Below are positions 24,453-33,149 of a stretch of DNA of 64,000 nucleotides, piece after piece (the stretch's first letter is position 1; every line of letters begins with the position of its first letter). Under the pieces are notes generated by a model. That model ran no database searches and was not told the DNA's origin. It was given only the letters and a program-made list of their open reading frames with translations. The DNA lies in contig CAJQMR010000001.1 in assembly GCA_905479495.1 (NCBI GenBank), forward strand, positions 1 to 64,000. The letters run 5' to 3'. This stretch comes from an uncultured Anaerolineae bacterium. Lineage in GTDB: Bacteria; Chloroflexota; Anaerolineae; Promineifilales; Promineifilaceae. Both the position numbers and the translations under genes were made by a program.

Positions 24453-25649
24453 TTACATAAATGCCTGAATGCCGGTTTGGGCACGGCCGAGAATGAGGGC
24501 GTGGATGTCGTGGGTGCCTTCGTAGGTGTTCACGGCTTCCAGGTTCATCATGTGGCGGATGACGTGGAACTCGTCGGAAATGCCATTGCCGCCGTGCATG
24601 TCGCGAGCCATGCGGGCAATGTCCAGTGCTTTGCCACAGGAATTGCGCTTAACGATAGAAACCATCTCCGGCGTCGCTTTGCCTTCATCCAGCAGCCGCC
24701 CGACGCGCAGCGCCCCCTGCAAACCGAGGCTGATTTCGGTCATCATGTTGGCTAGCTTGAGCTGGATGAGTTGATTGGCGGCTAACGGCCGTCCAAACTG
24801 CGTCCTGTCTAGCGTATATTGCCGGGCTGCATGCCAACAAAATTCGGCCGCACCCAACGCCCCCCAGGAAATACCGTAGCGAGCCTTGTTCAGACAGCCA
24901 AACGGCCCTTTAAGCCCCTGCACGTTGGGCAGAAAATTTTCATCCGGCACAAACACCTCATCCATCGCAATTTCGCCAGTGATGCTGGCCCGCAAGCTAA
25001 ATTTACCTTCTGTTTTAGGAGCAGACAGGCCCTTCATGCCCTTTTCCAGGATGAAGCCACGAATCACGCCGTCATCGGTCTCATCGTGGCCAAAAGCCTT
25101 GGCCCACACCACAAAAACATCAGCAATGGGCGAGTTGGTGATCCACATCTTGCTGCCGTGCAGAATCCAACCGCCATCAGTTTTGCGGGCGCGGGTTTCC
25201 ATGCTGCCAGGGTCGCTACCGTGGTTGGGTTCGGTAAGGCCAAAGCAACCGACCAGCTCGCCGCTGGCCAATTTTGGCAAATATTTTTGCCGCTGTGCTT
25301 CCGTGCCGTAGGTGTAGATGGGGTACATTACCAGGGAACTTTGCACGCTCATGGTGCTGCGGTAGCCGCTGTCTACCCGCTCTACTTCGCGAGCAATAAG
25401 ACCATAACAGACATGGTTTAGGCCCGCCGCGCCGTATTCTTCGGGGATGGTCACACCGAGCAGCCCCATCTCGCCCATCTCGTAAAAAATGTCGCGGTCG
25501 AAGGTTTCGTGCCGATTGGCTTCCAGGACACGGGGCATGAGCTTGCCCTGGCAGTAATCGTGGGCAGAATCCCGAATCATACGCTCTTCGTCGCTGAGCT
25601 GGTCGTTGAGCAAGAAGGGATCGGCCCATTTGAAGGTTGGTTTTGTCAT
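24453..25649 (-). CDS. gcdH: Glutaryl-CoA dehydrogenase-type acyl-CoA dehydrogenase
   Basis: The 398-aa flavoprotein matches the GcdH pattern over its whole length: [71 protein letters not shown], and the catalytic Glu (about 377) in [16 protein letters not shown]. It should oxidise and decarboxylate glutaryl-CoA to crotonyl-CoA in lysine, tryptophan or aromatic degradation, passing electrons to ETF. The crotonase at the window end could act next, but it is 38 kb away. Other acyl-CoA substrates are possible. Confidence 0.9.
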   Translation of the reverse strand: MTKPTFKWADPFLLNDQLSDEERMIRDSAHDYCQGKLMPRVLEANRHETFDRDIFYEMGEMGLLGVTIPEEYGAAGLNHVCYGLIAREVERVDSGYRSTMSVQSSLVMYPIYTYGTEAQRQKYLPKLASGELVGCFGLTEPNHGSDPGSMETRARKTDGGWILHGSKMWITNSPIADVFVVWAKAFGHDETDDGVIRGFILEKGMKGLSAPKTEGKFSLRASITGEIAMDEVFVPDENFLPNVQGLKGPFGCLNKARYGISWGALGAAEFCWHAARQYTLDRTQFGRPLAANQLIQLKLANMMTEISLGLQGALRVGRLLDEGKATPEMVSIVKRNSCGKALDIARMARDMHGGNGISDEFHVIRHMMNLEAVNTYEGTHDIHALILGRAQTGIQAFM

Positions 25650-25776
25650 GATTGACTCCTAAAGGAAATTTAACGCAACGGCGCAGAGTAATAAGGTTCT
25701 GTGTCGTTCACGGAAATTTGTTATACATTTTCTTAGGGGATAAATGGTATCTGGCTTTGGAGAAGCTGACCAAAAT

Positions 25777-26700
25777 TCAATGATGCAAACGGGTCACTGC
25801 CTTTTCGATGAACTGGTTCAGGTTTTGGCAGATGGTGGTGGGGGTGATGTCAGCACGGCCGTATTCCGCAAAATAGTCGGCAAACCCAGGCAAATCATCA
25901 CCCACCAGCCGAATCTGGCGCAGTGCGGCACACAAATCCCAGTAAGGCAGCGAACTGTAATTGAGGGGCATTTGCTGCTGATAATGCTGGGTAAAACTAT
26001 CCAGCGCTTCTGGGCCAAAAATCCAGGCAATTTCGGAGCGGCTTTGGGCCAGATCGATGAGCGGGTCGCCCAGGTGCGCGTCTTCCCAATCGATAACGGC
26101 CGTTAACTGTCCATCGCGCCATAAACTATTGCCCGGCCAGAAGTCGCCATGCAGCAGCGTTGTTCTGTTTTGTAGGCTGGGTGTGCCTGCTTTGGCCAGG
26201 GCCGTGCGGATGGCCGTTTCCTGGGGAAAATTGGGGTTGGGAAACGGCCGTTCCCGCCCCAACGCTACACAATCACCCCTGTTTTGCGGCAAGAAGGATA
26301 CATCGTAGTGCGACAAGTCAAGGCTGTGAAGATGCGCTAACTGGCTGGCCAACTGCTGAACATGGCCGACTCTATCGGTTGGGGTAAACGTCATTTCCCC
26401 TTCGAGAAAGTCGATAACCAGTGAGGCGGCGGTCCCAGACTGATCAAACAGGTAAGCTGTTGGCGTTTTTAACCCGGCAGCTTGCAGAATTTGCAACAGG
26501 CGAAACTCTTTCTCAGCCAGGCCAGGCTGCTTATGGGATCGCACAATCAGTTTTTTAAGGCCATCCGACTTTTGAATTTCCACCGCGATCATGGTGGCAG
26601 AAATGCCGCCGGACAGCGGCCAGGCGCGGCGCAGCAGGCTTTGGGGAAACGCTTTTTGTACCAGCCGAGCCAGCGCCTGGTTATCCAGCGGTTGGATCAT
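25777..26700 (-). CDS. APH-family phosphotransferase
   Basis: The start at 26700 overlaps the upstream stop as TAATG, a translational-coupling arrangement; an upstream frame to 26757 is therefore rejected. The 307-aa protein has HGDFWPGNSLW (catalytic HGDxxxxN) and VIDWEDAHLGDPLIDLA (metal-binding Asp), the APH/choline kinase signature. It phosphorylates a small molecule not identifiable from sequence. It is coupled to an uncharacterised protein (26700-27278), which may share its substrate. Confidence 0.85.
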   Translation of the reverse strand: MIQPLDNQALARLVQKAFPQSLLRRAWPLSGGISATMIAVEIQKSDGLKKLIVRSHKQPGLAEKEFRLLQILQAAGLKTPTAYLFDQSGTAASLVIDFLEGEMTFTPTDRVGHVQQLASQLAHLHSLDLSHYDVSFLPQNRGDCVALGRERPFPNPNFPQETAIRTALAKAGTPSLQNRTTLLHGDFWPGNSLWRDGQLTAVIDWEDAHLGDPLIDLAQSRSEIAWIFGPEALDSFTQHYQQQMPLNYSSLPYWDLCAALRQIRLVGDDLPGFADYFAEYGRADITPTTICQNLNQFIEKAVTRLHH

Positions 26701-27278
26701 TATTTGGGATGGCCGTACAGCCACCAAAACTCCGGTTGGGGGTAAGCGGGTTGCCACGCTTCAGGCCAAACAAACGGACCGCTTTGCCAACGAGCCCGCA
26801 GCCCCTTATCCTCTTGCAAGATTAATTCCAGCAGTGAGGATTGCACAGTATAGGGAGGCTGTTGCAGCTGACTGATCAGTGCCGCCATAATGGCTCTTAC
26901 TTCTACCCGCGCACTGTAACCAGCAACCCCAACCGACTTGCTCCCAAAAACGTCGCGCAAATATTCACCCCACAGGCGAATGCGAACTTCCAACTCCGTA
27001 TGCGCCCGCTGCTCGGTACGCACCACCCAATCGGAAACGGCCGTTTCAAACGTCTTGGTAGCGGCAGAAAGCTGCGCCTGTTGCTCGCCAGAGAGCAAGG
27101 TGTGCAGGGCCGTCAACCGATGCTGTCGCAACCAATAACCACCCAGCGTTAATTGAGGCATATCGCTGTATTGCATCGACCAAAACAGCGTATCACTTTT
27201 TAAATAAGCTTCCATCTGGTTGGCCATCTCTTGCAAAATGGCCAAATCCTGGGCCAACTTCTCATTACTATCTATCAT
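26700..27278 (-). CDS. Uncharacterised helical protein coupled to phosphotransferase
   Basis: The 192-aa product starts at MIDSNEKLAQ, with AAGGAGTT 6 nt upstream. It appears all-helical, with a Trp-rich C-terminus (FVWPEAWQPAYPQPEFWWLY). I do not recognise the family. It is the first gene of a two-gene unit with the kinase (TAATG overlap) and is divergent from the zinc-ribbon gene at 27463. Confidence 0.75.
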   Translation of the reverse strand: MIDSNEKLAQDLAILQEMANQMEAYLKSDTLFWSMQYSDMPQLTLGGYWLRQHRLTALHTLLSGEQQAQLSAATKTFETAVSDWVVRTEQRAHTELEVRIRLWGEYLRDVFGSKSVGVAGYSARVEVRAIMAALISQLQQPPYTVQSSLLELILQEDKGLRARWQSGPFVWPEAWQPAYPQPEFWWLYGHPK

Positions 27279-27336
27279 GTGCCAACTCCTTTTCTTGTGG
27301 TCAATTAGGCCAACTATGCACCATCCGATGCTACGG

Positions 27337-27342
27337 TATAAT
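27337..27342 (+). promoter_or_regulatory. Probable -10 box in divergent gap
   Basis: A perfect TATAAT (in GGTATAATAGG) lies 121 nt before the zinc-ribbon gene at 27463. No good -35 is seen 17 nt upstream. TTGACA at 27421-27426 lies nearer the gene but lacks a matching -10. Confidence 0.35.
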
Positions 27343-27462
27343 AGGCCACACGGTTTAAACAAGCAATGTGCCGGATGCCTATTTTCACCCGGTCAGGAGC
27401 GATTCTTTCGCTTCATTAAGTTGACAATGAAAATTCATTGTTGGCCACAAAAGGATAACGCA

Positions 27463-27762
27463 ATGGCAGCAATACGACGCGCAGCCATCCTAAAATTAGC
27501 TTCTGCCGCTTATGAAATGAAGCTAGATGTGATGAATGGACCGGTGACACAAACAGAAGACGGCCGTTGGCACATTGGCGGCCACGATCTCAACGCATTT
27601 CTGGCACAACACCAGGGCGAAGAACTGGTCATCGTTCTTGGCTCGCTGGAAGATGAGCGTGCGGTAGAAACTCGCACCTGCCGCACTTGTGGCCGGGACT
27701 ACACTGATTTAGAATGCCCTTATTGCCGCGCCAATCGCATCCGGCTGCGCGGTCATGCTTAA
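27463..27762 (+). CDS. Small zinc-ribbon protein
   Basis: The 99-aa product starts at 27463 (AAGGA about 8 nt upstream). It ends in a zinc ribbon CRTCGRDYTDLECPYC (Cys 73, 76, 85, 88) and a basic tail (RANRIRLRGHA), which suggests nucleic-acid or protein binding. The N-terminal part has no motif I recognise. The next gene begins 27 nt downstream and also ends in a zinc ribbon, so the two are probably an operon. Confidence 0.75.
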   Translation: MAAIRRAAILKLASAAYEMKLDVMNGPVTQTEDGRWHIGGHDLNAFLAQHQGEELVIVLGSLEDERAVETRTCRTCGRDYTDLECPYCRANRIRLRGHA

Positions 27763-27789
27763 CACCACCTTGACTCAATGAGGATCTTT

Positions 27790-28710
27790 ATGAAACGAAC
27801 GCTTTTTTTATTGCTTTTGCTTTTGTTCTTCCCCGCCACCTTTGTTCAGGCCCAAACGGCCGTTACGCTACAATCTTTAGAGGTAGAACTGTGGCCCGAT
27901 TATGATAAGGAAGCGGTACTGGTTCTGCTGACTGGCACACTTTCTCCCAACACCCCCCTCCCCGCCACGCTTACCTTTCCTCTGCCAGATGGGGCTGATT
28001 TCAACGTTGTGGCCCGCATCACGGCTGATGATGTGATGACCGATCAGGGTGTATCTCCCCAGGTGACGGCCAATCAGGTCACCTTCACCATGCCAGACAA
28101 TCGCTTCCGTGTAGAGTATTATCAACCGTACACGGCCACTGACAATCAGCGCGATTTTACTTTCTCGTGGCAATCAGACATTGCTGTAGAGCAAATAAGC
28201 GTTCGGATTCAACAGCCGGTGGCGGCAACCGATCTGACCACCATTCCCGCAGCAGCCTCGGTAAGCGAAGGGCAAGACGGGCTTACCTATCATGTCCTGC
28301 CAAATCAGGCTGTAGCCGCAGGCGATACCTACACCATGGACCTAAACTATACGATGAGCACGCCGCAGCTCACCGTCACTTTTAAAACGCCAGACAGTGA
28401 AACAACGGAGCTGCCCTTTTTAGATGCAACGCCGGTAGAGGAGTCTGGCTTTAATTGGCCGCTGCTGCTTGTGGCTTTAGGCGTATTGATTTTGGTGGCA
28501 ACGGCCGTTTGGTACCTGCTCAACCGCCAATCTTCCAGTTCCCGACGACCCGCCCGGCCCAAGCCCAACCGACCCAAACCTGCACCCAAGGCGACTACTG
28601 TCCAGGCCACTACTCCAGGCAAAGCCAATTTTTGTCACCAATGTGGGGAACCCTTACTAGCTGAGGATAAATTTTGCCGCAGTTGTGGAACGGCCGTAAA
28701 ACAAGCCTAA
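27790..28710 (+). CDS. Membrane protein with external beta domain and cytoplasmic zinc ribbon
   Basis: The ATG at 27790 is preferred to that at 27778 because GAGG then stands 6 nt upstream. The 306-aa protein has a signal peptide (1-22, ends FVQAQ), an extracytoplasmic beta-rich region, one TM at about 220-240 (WPLLLVALGVLILVATAVWYL) and a basic linker. A zinc ribbon of the double CxxC type (FCHQCGEPLLAEDKFCRSCG) closes it inside the cell. The topology suggests a sensor or assembly factor; no function is assigned. Confidence 0.8.
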   Translation: MKRTLFLLLLLLFFPATFVQAQTAVTLQSLEVELWPDYDKEAVLVLLTGTLSPNTPLPATLTFPLPDGADFNVVARITADDVMTDQGVSPQVTANQVTFTMPDNRFRVEYYQPYTATDNQRDFTFSWQSDIAVEQISVRIQQPVAATDLTTIPAAASVSEGQDGLTYHVLPNQAVAAGDTYTMDLNYTMSTPQLTVTFKTPDSETTELPFLDATPVEESGFNWPLLLVALGVLILVATAVWYLLNRQSSSSRRPARPKPNRPKPAPKATTVQATTPGKANFCHQCGEPLLAEDKFCRSCGTAVKQA

Positions 28711-28840
28711 GCAAAGCCAAAGTTTCTTATACGTACCATCCAGAGAGCACCATAAATAATCGCGGCTACCCACTCATAAACACTTGTTTGCTCTTAGTCC
28801 CATTGCCCATTCTCTATTATAGTTTGTGGATTCAAAACAA

Positions 28841-28871
28841 AAAAAGCTCCGCCAGATTGGCGGAGCTTTTT
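28841..28871. terminator. Bidirectional terminator before cytochrome operon end
   Basis: A perfect 13-bp stem AAAAAGCTCCGCC / GGCGGAGCTTTTT with a 5-nt loop and U-tracts on both strands lies between convergent genes ending at 28710 and 28904. Confidence 0.93.
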
Positions 28872-28903
28872 ATTTTATTGGGGAAATCAGCTATCTCTAA
28901 CGC

Positions 28904-29767
28904 TTAGTTACCAACGAGATAAGCCAGAATGTCTACCATATCTTGTGGGCTTGCAGACATACGGAAGGCCAAATCTTGAGCCATTGCACTGGGCGGGCCA
29001 GCACAAGGTCCAGCGGCACAATCAGGCGCAATAAAATCATTCGGATAAAGAATGGAGTGGTATACATACTGCAAAGCGGTCTGTCCCTCAACTCGCGTCG
29101 CGCCCACCGTAGCAATGTCACCAAGCCAGGGGCCAATCTGATTGGAACCAGCTTCAGCCACATCACCGTGGCAACTGTTGCAACCATAACTTTGGTACAA
29201 GGCAGCTCCGTTTTCAGCGTCCCCAGAAACGGCCGTAAACTCAGACATATCCATACTTAGAAAATCGTCAACCGAATCCGGCCAAGGGAAAGAAACAGGT
29301 TCTTGGGCACACAATTCTTCATTTTCAAAGTTCAAAACAAATGCCGCCACATTTTTCACTTGGTCATCTCGCATAGGTCCACCATAAGTAGAAGACCAGG
29401 GCGGCATCACAGTACCAGAACGACCGGCGGCAATTGTTCGCTCAACAAACTGCTCCTTGGTGCCTTCAAACCGTGTTTGTTCCAGCCGCGCGGGCGCGTC
29501 GCCACATACCAGGAAGTAATTATTCAAAGGCAACCCCTGACAAGTAATAGAATTCCCGGCCGCATCATAACATTCCTCAGCCTTTGCTTCCATACCATGG
29601 CAGGTAGCGCAGTTATTAAAGTAAATATTAGCCCCGGTTTCAATCGTTCGTCCTTCTCGGGCACCTGTAAAATGTTCCAGGCGTTCAGGTTCACGCAAGG
29701 CAGCATAGCCCAAGACAATCATCGTTAGCATAAATGCGATTGTTCCAATCACAACTTTTACTTGCAT
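28904..29767 (-). CDS. Membrane-anchored di-haem cytochrome c of bc complex
   Basis: The 287-aa protein has an N-terminal anchor (about 5-22) and two c-type haem sites, CATCH (53-57) and CNSCH (196-200). MPPW (Met121) is a candidate axial ligand for the first. It is the last gene of the Rieske-cytochrome b-cytochrome c unit, with GAGGAAAAG before its start. It should take electrons from the Rieske protein and pass them to a terminal oxidase or soluble carrier outside the membrane. The Cys-rich inserts around 66-88 and 250-255 may form disulphides. Confidence 0.92.
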   Translation of the reverse strand: MQVKVVIGTIAFMLTMIVLGYAALREPERLEHFTGAREGRTIETGANIYFNNCATCHGMEAKAEECYDAAGNSITCQGLPLNNYFLVCGDAPARLEQTRFEGTKEQFVERTIAAGRSGTVMPPWSSTYGGPMRDDQVKNVAAFVLNFENEELCAQEPVSFPWPDSVDDFLSMDMSEFTAVSGDAENGAALYQSYGCNSCHGDVAEAGSNQIGPWLGDIATVGATRVEGQTALQYVYHSILYPNDFIAPDCAAGPCAGPPSAMAQDLAFRMSASPQDMVDILAYLVGN

Positions 29768-29800
29768 AAGCTTTTCCTCAATTCGCTGGCAATCAATGTA

Positions 29801-31495
29801 TTAACAATCTTTATTTAAGAAGCGGCACTCCTCTTCATAGAAAGAATCTTCATGACGGAAGGCAAAAATGGTATCACCCGAATCGATCAGGAACGCATCT
29901 GGGTTATTGGGATCAGGCGCTTCAAAATGAAGCGTCAGCCGCACCATGTTGGCCTGTTCTTGCGTGATACGCAAGTAGGCATATGGATCTGGCATCGCGT
30001 TATCGCCAAAATCATTGCCATAACGACCACCTTCCAGAACCCGACAATCGTCCCAAACATCTTTACGAGGCATATCAGGATTGCCATTCAGAACACAGCT
30101 GTGGTTCTGCATAGCAGCTTCAAATTCTTCCAGAGCGCGTGTCAAATAAGGATTGTCTGGAACTTCTTCCCCAGGAAGATAAATTCCCGCTTCCAAATAT
30201 TCATAGGGCACTCCTAACAACACATTAGGGCCTTCCTGCGGCATAATCTCCTGAGAAACTTCCAACTCCGGCGAGCTTTGCACACGGAATTCTGGCGATC
30301 CCATCCAGTTGGAAACCAGCATAGCGGCAAAGAACAGACAGGCAACCGTTAAGCCAACCCGACGGTCAGCATAGCGGCGGCTTTTGCCTACCTCTATATA
30401 AGGCATCACAACAAACATCACAATCAGCAGCGGAATAAACCCAACAACAATCGTTTTGTCAGCTAGCTTCAACCATCCCTGCGACCAAGACAAATACCAG
30501 GGCGCAACAACGTGCAAAGGTGTGACAACGGGGTCCGCATGATGCTCCAGCGGTGCATCCCAGAACCATAGAGAACCGGCAGTCAGGAGCAGCGTCATTA
30601 ATGCCGTCCACATCAATTCACTGGTGAAAATATCTGGTGTAAAGTAAGTGCGTTCATTTTTAGGCACGCGTTTAGCCGTATCTTCGCCAATCTCTTCCCG
30701 CCCAGGCGGTAAAGAAATGCCATACAGAACAACTTTGTAATAATGAACAAAGAAAAAGATTGCTGTGAGAAGCGGCAGAAGCAATACATGGAACAAATAC
30801 CAACGCAGCAAACCACCAGCGCCTAACGAAGGAGCACCCTGCAGAATAAGGAGTACATTGGCATTAAATTCAGCAGGAGCAGGAGCAGCATCAGCGCCGG
30901 AAAGAAATACCGTTAACGCCCAGTAAGATAACTGATCCCAGGGCAACAAATACCCTGAAAAACTTAACAAAGCAGTAAAGGTAAGAAGAATCACACCAGT
31001 AGCCCAGGTAAACTGTCGTGGCTTTTTATAGCTGCCCGTTATAAACGTCCTGAGCATGTGCAAGGCCACCACCAGGACCATCACTTCAGCACCCAGCCGA
31101 TGCATATTGCGCATTAACTGGCCAAGAGGCACATTGCCCAAAATGTTCCACATGTTGCCATAGGCTACCAGCGGGCTTGGCGTATAAAAGACCATCAAAA
31201 TAATGCCGGTAATGGTTTCCCAAACAAACATAAAGGTGGAAAGCCAACCCAAACGGAAGGTGGGATAAATGTGCGTTACTTCAGTGTGATAAAAACTGGG
31301 GCGAATATGGAACCAAAAGCTGTCCGCATGAGGGCGCAAACGGGGATTGGGGCGACGTGGTTCATCTCCTCGGAGAGCACCGCGAATGTCGCTAATGTTC
31401 ATACCAGCGGTTAGCCGCTCAACCACATCGTCTGCTTTCGTGACGATGGCCTGCTTTACCCCCATCTCGCTAACTTGTTCAAAAAAGGTAGCCAT
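29801..31495 (-). CDS. Cytochrome b subunit of menaquinol oxidoreductase, long C-terminal extension
   Basis: The 564-aa protein starts after AAGGAG. Haem-b ligands are H132/H146 and H236/H251; the second pair is 15 apart, as in cytochrome b6. The Qo-site motif normally PEWY reads APWY (331-334), so the usual Glu is missing. After the last TM (about 385-400) there is a roughly 160-residue hydrophilic tail with several Cys (SCVLNG, DCRVLEGG, EECRFLNKDC). It would form the quinol oxidation core with the Rieske and di-haem proteins encoded beside it. Confidence 0.93.
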   Translation of the reverse strand: MATFFEQVSEMGVKQAIVTKADDVVERLTAGMNISDIRGALRGDEPRRPNPRLRPHADSFWFHIRPSFYHTEVTHIYPTFRLGWLSTFMFVWETITGIILMVFYTPSPLVAYGNMWNILGNVPLGQLMRNMHRLGAEVMVLVVALHMLRTFITGSYKKPRQFTWATGVILLTFTALLSFSGYLLPWDQLSYWALTVFLSGADAAPAPAEFNANVLLILQGAPSLGAGGLLRWYLFHVLLLPLLTAIFFFVHYYKVVLYGISLPPGREEIGEDTAKRVPKNERTYFTPDIFTSELMWTALMTLLLTAGSLWFWDAPLEHHADPVVTPLHVVAPWYLSWSQGWLKLADKTIVVGFIPLLIVMFVVMPYIEVGKSRRYADRRVGLTVACLFFAAMLVSNWMGSPEFRVQSSPELEVSQEIMPQEGPNVLLGVPYEYLEAGIYLPGEEVPDNPYLTRALEEFEAAMQNHSCVLNGNPDMPRKDVWDDCRVLEGGRYGNDFGDNAMPDPYAYLRITQEQANMVRLTLHFEAPDPNNPDAFLIDSGDTIFAFRHEDSFYEEECRFLNKDC

Positions 31496-31615
31496 TCTCT
31501 AACTCCTTGTTCCTCTTTTCTCTGTGATAGATGCGTTCACAATGTCGTCTAATTTAAAAAACGCATCTGCAAGGTTTACTCGTTCACCAAAGTCCGAAGC
31601 AATAACCAGCAAACC

Positions 31616-32266
31616 TTATGGGCATTCGTTCGTAAAACTGCAAATCAAGTCTGGCGATGGTCCCTTTTTGCGATCACCGGTATCAACGCTAATAAAGGCA
31701 GCATTGCCTGGCAATGCAACCGGTGCATAAAAATCATCAACCAATTCAGACTGTGTCCCTGGAATTGGATTTTTATCAGCGTCTAAAAATTCCAAACGGA
31801 AGCGATCCAGGGTGCGGGGGGCAGGCGATTCAATACGACGGCCGTCTAGCCGATACTTTGAACCATGACAAGGACACTCAAAACGATTATTTGCCGCCGT
31901 CCAGGCATAAATGCAACCCAGGTGCGTACAAACCTTGTAAATAGCTGCGACACCAATAATTTCTTCAGCCTCATCAGGGGCTTTTTTCATCAACTCGTTG
32001 GGCTGCGTCGTATCCAGGTTCACAAGCCAGAAACGTCCCGATGGGATATTCGCGGGTTCCGCATTAACTTCAGGCAGTTGGTCCAATGAAATGATAAACT
32101 TACCGCCGAACTCACCTTCTCGAAAACGAGGTAACAAAAACCAAATCAACAAGCCCGAAAATTGAGCCGCGTAGAGTGCCATAGAAGCACCCCAAATATA
32201 ATATAAAAACTCGCGTCTTGAGACACTGCCGCCTTTTGCTTCGGCACTTACGGCTACATTTGCCAT
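31616..32266 (-). CDS. Rieske iron-sulfur protein
   Basis: The 216-aa protein has a twin-arginine-like N-terminus (SRREFLYY), one TM (about 25-45) and a Rieske fold. The 2Fe-2S ligands are in CTHLGC (C113, H115, with C118) and CPCHGS (C131, H134, with C133); C118-C133 would form the structural disulphide. AGGAGAAT precedes the ATG. It is the first gene of the bc operon and transfers electrons from menaquinol to the di-haem cytochrome c. Confidence 0.94.
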   Translation of the reverse strand: MANVAVSAEAKGGSVSRREFLYYIWGASMALYAAQFSGLLIWFLLPRFREGEFGGKFIISLDQLPEVNAEPANIPSGRFWLVNLDTTQPNELMKKAPDEAEEIIGVAAIYKVCTHLGCIYAWTAANNRFECPCHGSKYRLDGRRIESPAPRTLDRFRLEFLDADKNPIPGTQSELVDDFYAPVALPGNAAFISVDTGDRKKGPSPDLICSFTNECP

Positions 32267-32428
32267 GAGGCTATTCTCCTACTAAATAATCTTCACGAAG
32301 TTTTTTCTTCCAGCGAAATATTTGCTAGTTGTTTCTTTATTTTACCCGAAAAACACAAGGGGTCATTGTGTGCTTTTTGTCACAATCGGGATTATAGCAA
32401 AATGTAGATGGATAACAAGGGGAGAAAT

Positions 32429-32501
32429 GGGCGCTGAGGGACTCGAACCCCCGACCCCTTCGGTGTAAACGAAGTGCTCTAACCAACTGAGCTAAGCGCC
32501 C
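32429..32501 (-). tRNA. tRNA-Val (anticodon TAC)
   Basis: The complement folds as a 73-nt cloverleaf: acceptor GGGCGCT/AGCGCCC, D arm GCTC-GAGC, anticodon stem CTTCG/CGAAG with loop TTTACAC (anticodon TAC), and T arm GGGGG-TTCGAGT-CCCTC (T stem with one weak pair). CCA is not encoded. Confidence 0.96.
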
Positions 32502-32556
32502 TAAATCAGGGAAGAGTCGAATTATAGCGGCTGTTCCCTAACAAGCAAACAAAATC

Positions 32557-33111
32557 TTAAATTCGAGGCAAGACAATGCTTTGTTGCTTCTGATATTTCC
32601 CCTTGCGATCAGCATAAGACGTTTCGCAAATTTCATCCGATTGAAAGAACAAGACCTGAGCAATTCCCTCATGAGCATAAACACGGGCAGGCAATGGCGT
32701 CGTGTTGGAAATTTCCAACGTCACATACCCTTCCCACTCTGGCTCAAAGGGCGTAACGTTTACAATTAAACCACAACGAGCATAGGTTGACTTGCCCAAG
32801 CAAACGGTTAGCACATCACGCGGAATGCGAAAATATTCTACCGTTTGGGCCAACACAAAAGAATTAGGCGGAATTACACAAACATCCCCCTTAAAATCCA
32901 CAAACGATTTCGGATCAAAATGCTTGGGGTCTACTACGGCCGAATGCACATTGGTAAAAATCTTAAACTCGTCCGTTACTCGGATGTCGTAGCCGTAAGA
33001 AGATAAACCGTAAGAGATAACACCCTCTCGCACCTGCCCGTCGACAAACGGTTCGATCATCTGTTTTTCTTTCACCATGCGGCGAATCCAGCTATCTGGT
33101 TTTATGGCCAT
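32557..33111 (-). CDS. dcd: dCTP deaminase
   Basis: The 184-aa protein matches Dcd closely: [51 protein letters not shown] with the catalytic Glu, and [20 protein letters not shown]. It deaminates dCTP to dUTP, feeding dTMP synthesis. GGAAAATCA precedes the ATG. Whether it also hydrolyses dUTP, as the bifunctional form does, cannot be read from the sequence. Confidence 0.94.
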   Translation of the reverse strand: MAIKPDSWIRRMVKEKQMIEPFVDGQVREGVISYGLSSYGYDIRVTDEFKIFTNVHSAVVDPKHFDPKSFVDFKGDVCVIPPNSFVLAQTVEYFRIPRDVLTVCLGKSTYARCGLIVNVTPFEPEWEGYVTLEISNTTPLPARVYAHEGIAQVLFFQSDEICETSYADRKGKYQKQQSIVLPRI

Positions 33112-33149
33112 TGATTTTCCTTTACATTGTTACTGCAAAATTTGTAGAT

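Noticed and set aside
32365-32386. ATTGTG-N10-CACAAT upstream of the bc operon as a Rex or CRP site
   Set aside because: Arms fit, but the centre is 2 nt too long for Rex (8) and for CRP; kept only as an inverted repeat without function.
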